From an uncultured cyanobacterium (lineage in GTDB: Bacteria > Cyanobacteriota > Cyanobacteriia > Phormidesmidales > Phormidesmidaceae), in NCBI GenBank assembly GCA_938029995.1, contig CALHGI010000713.1, positions 1-10,076 of the forward strand: a stretch of DNA of 10,076 nt, written 5' to 3'. The position numbers and the translations under genes were made by a program. The notes beneath the pieces were generated by a model. That model was given only the letters and a program-made list of their open reading frames with translations. It was not told the DNA's origin and made no database searches. This document shows, in pieces, positions 5,456 through 10,076 of the stretch. Every line of letters begins with the position of its first letter. Position 1 is the first letter of the stretch.

Positions 5456-7142
5456 GGTGAGTATTACTAATGGATACTGGCGATTCCCCGGCCCCCCACC
5501 AAGCTAAGGAATAAGGTTGCGGTTCCTCAATAGTGCTGCGTTGCTGATAGACAACCCTTAGTTTATAGCGACCAGTCCGAGGAACTTGATAAAAAATATG
5601 CTCCACACTATCAACATCACTCACTGAAGACCAAATACTGTTAGAGACATCGTCCTCATCAGCAGCCATGAGGTAGAGATTTAGATTATTCAGATCTTGG
5701 GCTTCAAAGCTTTCTCCGATGTCGTAGAGACCGTTTCCATTACGGTCCGCCAAGGATACTTGACGCTCCCACGCAAGGGTTGCAGAAAAATAGCTATTAG
5801 CTTTAAGCGGTTCTTCAATAATGTAGTCTGCATAAGCAGGCTGTTGCGGTGAGGCTTCTGCCATAGGCAAGGCCAACGCATTGTAATCCCAGCCCTTAAC
5901 CGACACATTACCAGGGCTCCATTGACCCCCATTAAATTGTTCATAAGCCCTGAAAGCATTGAGATGCCCCGTCCCTAACTCCCGATGCAGCGGTACTTTA
6001 GGATCACGATAGGCATCGGACTCAATCCAAGTACGGTTTAACTCATCTAACAGGGTGCGGGCCATGCCCAAGTTTTGGCCATCGCCATTATCCATTACCT
6101 TATCGGCCGCATTGAGCAAGACCGCTTTCATCACAATCGGCTCACGGGCATCTAAGCGCCAGCCCGCCGTACGAATTTGGCGATCACCCCATTCTTGTAA
6201 TAAGGCCACCGTAGCGGCTGCATGGGGAGCAGCGAAGCTAGATCCACTACTAAAAATTTCTTGCCCATCAACATTTAACATGCTGATATCGTCTCCAGGG
6301 GCCACCAAGTTAATGGAACGTCTAGGACCAACATTAGATTCTGGACTACCGGTCCCACGAGGACTAAACGTAGGTTCACTACTAGCATTAGCGTAGTCAA
6401 CTTTGACAAAGCGCCCATTTACCTGAGTTGAATACGCAACATTCAGACCATTAAAGTTATCGGTGGGAATCGGAATGCCGCCGCTCCCCTGGTTCCCAGC
6501 AATCACATACAAGGCTTTGTGAAAAGCGCTCGACCAGTCAATACACTGTGTCAAGAGAGCATTACCATCAAGACTCGCATTGGGGCGGGGGTCACTCACA
6601 AGGGGTTCACCAAAACTGAAGTTAATGGCCCTCACATCACCACTATTGCGCAGAGCAATGTGCTGAGTCGTTAAACATTCCTGAGGTTGACCACTCAGCT
6701 CCCCCGTAAGCGGCCCAATAGATGCAGAAAATAATGTGGCATTAGGCGCGACGCCAGTCAGGCGTTTGTCCTGACTAATCATGACACTGGCGACATGATT
6801 CGCATGATTATCAACATACTCATCCGCAATGGCCGCTCCATCCAGTTGCAAAACTTGAGTAACAGCCACTGGATTATTAGGAATTGAAAATTTATCTAGG
6901 CCGAATAGTCCTGGGCGTCCACCCTCAACTTGGCCGATCGCAATTTTTTTGCCAGTCAAATTGTAAGGAGCCTCATGCAAACGACGGGCATCAATTCCAT
7001 CTGCTCCGACAGAAATAGACAGGGCTAAGGCAGGGACTCCACTAGCGAGACCAGTTAAGAGGGCAAAGAACGACCATAGATACCTTCGTTTGCCAGTATG
7101 GATATGGTGAGATTGGTCAGAAAAGTGCCGAAAAATACCCAT
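5436..7142 (-). CDS. Exported S8 (subtilisin-like) peptidase with Glu at the catalytic Asp position
   Basis: This 568-aa protein begins with a basic N-region and a hydrophobic segment (residues 19-42, ending PALALS), a probable signal peptide. The subtilisin fold follows. The first catalytic block reads IAIGQVEGG, with Glu73 where the family normally has Asp; the His block is NHANHVASV with His113; VIAGNQGS supplies oxyanion Asn217; GSSFAAPH supplies the nucleophile Ser302. A C-terminal beta-rich region (about 400-550) contains DRNGNGLYDIGE (466-477), a calcium-loop-like motif, and a PPC-like end (GRYKLRVVYQ). The ATG at 7142 has GGGAG about 6 bases upstream. It is the first gene of a two-gene operon with a cupin and is divergent from rpe. 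Secretion and family are well supported; activity and substrate are uncertain because of Glu73. Confidence 0.92.
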   Translation of the reverse strand: MGIFRHFSDQSHHIHTGKRRYLWSFFALLTGLASGVPALALSISVGADGIDARRLHEAPYNLTGKKIAIGQVEGGRPGLFGLDKFSIPNNPVAVTQVLQLDGAAIADEYVDNHANHVASVMISQDKRLTGVAPNATLFSASIGPLTGELSGQPQECLTTQHIALRNSGDVRAINFSFGEPLVSDPRPNASLDGNALLTQCIDWSSAFHKALYVIAGNQGSGGIPIPTDNFNGLNVAYSTQVNGRFVKVDYANASSEPTFSPRGTGSPESNVGPRRSINLVAPGDDISMLNVDGQEIFSSGSSFAAPHAAATVALLQEWGDRQIRTAGWRLDAREPIVMKAVLLNAADKVMDNGDGQNLGMARTLLDELNRTWIESDAYRDPKVPLHRELGTGHLNAFRAYEQFNGGQWSPGNVSVKGWDYNALALPMAEASPQQPAYADYIIEEPLKANSYFSATLAWERQVSLADRNGNGLYDIGESFEAQDLNNLNLYLMAADEDDVSNSIWSSVSDVDSVEHIFYQVPRTGRYKLRVVYQQRSTIEEPQPYSLAWWGAGESPVSISNTHHGQHSN

Positions 7143-7174
7143 GCAAACTCCCGTAAATGTACGTTGGACTCAGA

Positions 7175-7230
7175 AATACAATCAACCAATGCAGTGTGTA
7201 ACAATTTTGATACTAAGTTTTTGTTACGAT
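7175..7230. promoter_or_regulatory. Divergent promoter region of rpe and the S8 peptidase
   Basis: GTAACAA (7198-7204) and TTGTTAC (7221-7227) are exact inverted copies 16 bases apart. On the plus strand the second arm runs into an extended -10, TGTTACGAT (7222-7230), suitable for rpe. On the minus strand the first arm gives TTGTTA, a possible -35, with TGTATT (7180-7175) 18 bases on as -10 for the peptidase. One dimeric regulator could therefore touch both promoters. Promoter assignments are by eye. Confidence 0.35.
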
Positions 7231-7268
7231 AGTGACCATTAACGGTGATTATTCAAGGCGGGTTCCCC

Positions 7269-7970
7269 ATGACTCAATCAAAAAAGTCTGTTGTTATTTC
7301 CCCATCTATTTTATCTGCTGATTTTAGTCGACTGGGCGATGAAGTTCGGGCAGTTGACGAAGCCGGTGCAGATTGGATTCATGTTGATGTGATGGATGGT
7401 CGGTTTGTGCCTAATATCACCATTGGTCCTTTAATTGTGAAGGCATTGCGACCGGTCACTAAAAAGCCCCTTGATGTTCACTTGATGATTGTCGAGCCAG
7501 AAAAGTATATCGAAGGATTTGCCGAAGCGGGAGCTGATATCATTTCAGTCCATGCAGAGCATACGGCCTCTCCACATTTGCATAGCACCCTAAGTCGAAT
7601 TCGCGATATGGGTAAGCAAGCGGGTGTAGTGCTTAACCCATCTACGCCCCTAGAGCTAATCGACTATGTACTAGAATTGTGCGATCTAGTACTCATTATG
7701 AGTGTGAATCCTGGCTTTGGCGGACAAAAGTTTATCCCCGGAGTATTGCCCAAAATTCGTAAGCTACGTCAGATGTGTGACAGTCGTGGCCTAGATCCAT
7801 GGATCGAAGTTGATGGCGGCCTAAAAGCGCATAACACCTGGCAAGTTTTAGAGGCCGGGGCTAATGCAATTGTTGCTGGCTCTGCCGTATTTAACGCACC
7901 TGATTACGCTGAGGCGATTACCAATATTCGTAATAGCAAGAGTCCTTCTCCTGAGTTAGCCGCCGTTTAA
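7269..7970 (+). CDS. rpe: Ribulose-phosphate 3-epimerase
   Basis: This enzyme interconverts D-xylulose 5-phosphate and D-ribulose 5-phosphate in the Calvin cycle and oxidative pentose phosphate pathway. The 233-aa TIM barrel shows the standard signatures: [14 protein letters not shown] (residues 10-23), [17 protein letters not shown] (38-54), [13 protein letters not shown] (68-80), [12 protein letters not shown] (144-155) and IEVDGGL (179-185). Metal ligands His38, Asp40, His71 and Asp182 are present, with Asp40 and Asp182 the acid-base pair. The ATG at 7269 gives the normal N-terminus; an in-frame GTG at 7245 would add eight residues. AAGG lies about 11-14 bases upstream of the ATG. It is monocistronic here, divergent from the peptidase operon. 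Close similarity to cyanobacterial homologues supports the call. Confidence 0.97.
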   Translation: MTQSKKSVVISPSILSADFSRLGDEVRAVDEAGADWIHVDVMDGRFVPNITIGPLIVKALRPVTKKPLDVHLMIVEPEKYIEGFAEAGADIISVHAEHTASPHLHSTLSRIRDMGKQAGVVLNPSTPLELIDYVLELCDLVLIMSVNPGFGGQKFIPGVLPKIRKLRQMCDSRGLDPWIEVDGGLKAHNTWQVLEAGANAIVAGSAVFNAPDYAEAITNIRNSKSPSPELAAV

Positions 7971-8043
7971 TTCCTTTTAGCCGCCAACTCAGCGATTACA
8001 CCTATTACACTTATTGTTTAGTGGGTGACGTTTCTGACCTTCA

Positions 8044-8097
8044 GGATGGGTACATCTATTAGAGACTGACATGTCGTTCTAATCGATCGGTCCATCC
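8044..8097. repeat. Nested imperfect hairpin downstream of rpe
   Basis: GGATGG pairs with CCATCC, ATC with GAT, and ATTAGA with TCTAAT, enclosing GACATGTC at the tip, with small internal loops. It starts about 75 bases after the rpe stop. There is no T-run, so it is not a standard terminator; it could protect the rpe 3' end or belong to a separate RNA. Confidence 0.45.
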
Positions 8098-8330
8098 CCT
8101 CAATCAGCAACAGTAATTTGGCGGCTATCGGCAAACTTTGTTCTCCATCCATAATGAGCATCCATAACGATGTCTGCTTAGGCTTTAATTACTTGCCTAT
8201 GTAGAAAATAAAAATCATTGAAGTACCTACGTACGTTGTAAAGGGTCCGTAAATCGGAAGCAACCATCACAACAAAATTACCTAGGGAAATTACGGAGAC
8301 TTTCTGACAAAATTAGCAAAAATTTGGTAT

Positions 8331-8359
8331 TTCCCTCTGTGAGTAATTCACCGAGGGAA
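8331..8359 (+). repeat. Hairpin with an alternative upstream partner
   Basis: TTCCCTC-T-GTGA pairs with TCAC-C-GAGGGAA around GTAAT, a 7+4 base-pair stem with one mismatch. The left arm can instead pair with AGGGAAAT at 8284-8291, so the two folds exclude each other. The right arm contains GAGGGA ten bases before the ATG at 8370. Confidence 0.5.
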
Positions 8360-8694
8360 TTTCTGTTTAATGGACAAAAACTTATCCCTAAGGCATTTCC
8401 GCAAACAGGTTACACCATCTATGAATCAAAATGGCGCCATGGACACTCAGTATATTTACTGATGTTATTTTGTGAACACAGGTCAGTTTAAAGAATTTGT
8501 ATGACCAGAGGATAATTATCCATGAGAAGACGCCTGAGGCTCAATAATTGAAATACGGCATACCACGGATGTGAGTCTGTAGCAGACCCTATAGATTGGT
8601 TTATGTAAAACAACTGGATTGTGTGTTTTATTTTATACCTGTTCTTGGTCGCTGGGGTGCGATGCTGTCTCTCTGAATTTTTGGGTGAACCTTT

Positions 8695-8877
8695 ATGGCT
8701 GTTCAATCGGTAGAAGAAATGGTTGCCAAGATCTTTGCAACTCGCCGTATTACTCGCGCCGATCAGAGCGTTTTGATGGCGATGTTTTCCGGCAATAACA
8801 TTAGCGCAAATGACAAAATGTTGATCAATCAAATTTATGATGCGCTAAACCAAGGGCGACTACGTGTGGTTGAGTAG
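8695..8877 (+). CDS. Small conserved-looking cyanobacterial protein of unknown function
   Basis: This 60-aa soluble protein reads like a family of small cyanobacterial proteins with the pattern VxKIFATRRITRADQ (residues 10-24), a central LMAMFSGNNIS, and an end of INQIYDALNQGRLRVVE. It is predicted to be mainly helical, with no signal peptide or membrane segment. I know of similar small proteins in cyanobacteria but cannot assign a tested function from the sequence. The ATG at 8695 follows GGGTGAA about 5-11 bases upstream, a weak ribosome site. It stands alone behind a long non-coding leader and is convergent with the transporter gene. The codon pattern and the family-like conserved motifs favour a real gene over chance. 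Confidence 0.75.
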   Translation: MAVQSVEEMVAKIFATRRITRADQSVLMAMFSGNNISANDKMLINQIYDALNQGRLRVVE

Positions 8878-8894
8878 GCGATGTAATTTTTAAT

Positions 8895-8924
8895 ACAGCA
8901 CGCCAGCTAGATTGAATGTGCTGT
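8895..8924. terminator. Weak hairpin between convergent genes
   Basis: ACAGCAC and GTGCTGT are perfect 7-base arms with a 16-base loop, placed between the small gene at 8695-8877 and the convergent transporter stop at 8953. The loop is long and no T-run follows, so termination is plausible from position but not certain. Confidence 0.35.
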
Positions 8925-8952
8925 TCATGGGATTATTCTCGTTGGCTAGGGT

Positions 8953-10074
8953 TTAGTCTTTTTGCAGGAGTTCGGAAAAGGCGAGATCTTCAGCAGCCAG
9001 TACAAAGATTGTTGGTGGTAAATCCACCGTCTTTTTCTGTAGAGATGTGTAATACTCAGCAAATTCGTCATCAGGCGTTGCTAAACCCATGAGAATAAGG
9101 TCTGCCGTAGCCGATGATTTTCTCAGGATTGTGTTGAATGGCCGACCTTCGGCGACGATGATCTTAGACTGAGCGCCAATACTCAGGGTTTCAATGAGTT
9201 TGTTGAGGTTGGTTTGGGCCGCTTGAGCTGCAGCTTGATTGGAAACAACAAGTTTCAGATAAATATCGGTTGAGCGCCATCGCATGCCTGTACGTAAAAG
9301 ATAGGCCAAAATAAGCATCAGTCCACCATTGGATTGCAGTCCTCCCCACCAGACATCAATGCGTTGAGGCCTCTGGGGCATTTGACTTGGAGGGTTGCGC
9401 AGGATAATGATGTTGCGTTTTGCCTGATGACACTTGCTAATAATTTGGCAGTATCGCTCTCGGGCCTCATGGTTGTCTGTTTCGGTATCCCCCAGCAAAA
9501 CGGTATTGGGTATTAACGGTCCAATGCCGTAGGTGTCAATCAGTTGCTGGGCTCCCGTCGATGTGTCGGTGGCTTCAATCAGTTTGACAAACGCTTGAAT
9601 GCCACGCTTTTCTAAATAGTCCCGAATAGTGCTGCGAATTTGTTCTTGTTGTTTTAGATTGCGGGCACCAGTTGGCAGAATACTGGCTACAGTAATTAAG
9701 CCACGGTTGTGGGTGAAGTCTGTCGCTAGCTCGATCAGATGCCATCGTTTAGTAGGTGCCCCAGAAAGGACTAGTAAATGGGGCCGCCAGTTTTTAGGAT
9801 CAGCGTTTTCTGCAATGTTGAGCAGACCGGCCCGCACTAGGGATAACCAAATGCCTTGGCGGACATCTCCCCAAGTAGTCCGAATTTCACGCCGTTCTAG
9901 CCATAGGTAAATGCTGAGAACGATCACAGCCGCCGCCACGGTTGCCGCTGGGTTAATCAGGAACATGATAGCAATACAGCCTAATGCACCCAGGATGGAA
10001 ATGTACCAAGGAATGCGGAAGGTGGGCCGAAATGATGGGCTTTGGAGAAATCCCTCAATACCAGCGGCAACATT
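8953..10074 (-). CDS. SLC12-like cation-chloride cotransporter / APC-superfamily permease, C-terminal part
   Basis: This is the last 373 codons of a large membrane transporter; the reading frame continues past the right edge without a start, and the ATG at 9966 is internal. The visible N-terminal part, NVAAGIEGFLQSPSFRPTFR then IPWYISILGALGCIAIMFLI and VAAAVIVLSIYLWLERR, matches the final transmembrane helices of bacterial homologues of the Na-K-Cl/K-Cl cotransporters. The remaining 300 or so residues form a cytosolic domain with alternating beta strands and helices (LLVLSGAP, GLITVASILP, TVLLGDTE, NIIILRNPP, ADLILMGLATPD), like the regulatory C-terminal domain of that family and related to the universal-stress fold. 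It probably moves K+ or Na+ with Cl- or an amino acid; the substrate cannot be told from this part. It ends at a TAA at 8955-8953. Confidence 0.85.
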   Translation of the reverse strand, partial: NVAAGIEGFLQSPSFRPTFRIPWYISILGALGCIAIMFLINPAATVAAAVIVLSIYLWLERREIRTTWGDVRQGIWLSLVRAGLLNIAENADPKNWRPHLLVLSGAPTKRWHLIELATDFTHNRGLITVASILPTGARNLKQQEQIRSTIRDYLEKRGIQAFVKLIEATDTSTGAQQLIDTYGIGPLIPNTVLLGDTETDNHEARERYCQIISKCHQAKRNIIILRNPPSQMPQRPQRIDVWWGGLQSNGGLMLILAYLLRTGMRWRSTDIYLKLVVSNQAAAQAAQTNLNKLIETLSIGAQSKIIVAEGRPFNTILRKSSATADLILMGLATPDDEFAEYYTSLQKKTVDLPPTIFVLAAEDLAFSELLQKD

Positions 10075-10076
10075 TA

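Larger units (their letters stand above)
7971..8694. other. Long region without a convincing gene, containing several inverted repeats
   Basis: Nothing here resembles a known protein or RNA family. The minus-strand open frame at 8488-8832 runs antisense to the small gene at 8695 and looks spurious. Structural elements seen are a nested hairpin at 8044-8097, a three-copy AGGGAAAT-type repeat at 8284-8360, and a small hairpin GTCTG-TAG-CAGAC at 8575-8587. A 30-codon frame at 8370-8462 (MDKNLSLRHFRKQVTPSMNQ and ten further residues) could be a leader peptide but has no independent support. The region may hold an undescribed small RNA or a long leader of the 8695 gene. Confidence 0.5.

Noticed and set aside
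7198..7213. NtcA site upstream of rpe (GTA...TAC)
   Set aside because: The spacer is 10 bases, not the consensus 8, and the position relative to the likely promoters does not fit an activator.
8488..8832. Minus-strand 114-codon frame
   Set aside because: It is antisense to the more convincing 60-aa gene, and its product has a random-looking composition without recognisable motifs.
9966..9966. ATG at 9966 as the start of a 337-aa protein
   Set aside because: The frame stays open to the window edge and encodes typical cotransporter membrane sequence upstream, so this ATG is internal.

Overview
The window is a piece of cyanobacterial chromosome. Three lines of evidence agree. It carries the paired alkane-biosynthesis genes for aldehyde-deformylating oxygenase and acyl-ACP reductase, which occur together only in cyanobacteria. 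It has a clear nblA gene for the phycobilisome-degradation adaptor. It has two perfect HIP1 octamers (GCGATCGC), a repeat abundant in many cyanobacterial genomes. The genus cannot be fixed from this sequence alone. nblA implies an organism that makes phycobilisomes.

Layout from left to right. Positions 1-1505 (minus strand) hold ado and the 5' two-thirds of aar, separated by two adjacent perfect palindromes, one of which looks like the ado terminator. Positions 1756-3412 (minus) hold an unrecognised 349-aa soluble protein, possibly DNA-binding, and a DUF4112 membrane protein. A small secreted PPC-domain protein starts at 3633 on the plus strand. A compact tRNA cluster, Phe(GAA)-Tyr(GTA)-Thr(GGT), fills 4248-4518. 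An A-rich, hairpin-rich intergenic stretch then leads to a good sigma70-type promoter and nblA (4911-5078). nblA ends at a strong, probably bidirectional terminator shared with the convergent operon that follows. That operon (7142 to 5180, minus) encodes an exported subtilisin-family protease variant whose stop codon overlaps the start of a small cupin gene. The Calvin/pentose-phosphate epimerase gene rpe is divergent from it (7269-7970). A 720-base region without a convincing gene follows, containing several inverted repeats. Then come a 60-aa conserved-looking cyanobacterial protein (8695-8877) and, convergent with it, the C-terminal part of an SLC12-like cation-chloride cotransporter that runs off the right edge.

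Most of this is housekeeping or lineage-typical cyanobacterial content. I see no phage, transposon, CRISPR array or obvious new defence system. The points most worth a second look are the Asp-to-Glu change at the expected catalytic position of the protease, its overlap with the cupin gene, the palindromes between ado and aar, the nblA promoter region, and the mutually exclusive hairpins ahead of a possible 30-codon ORF near 8284-8462.
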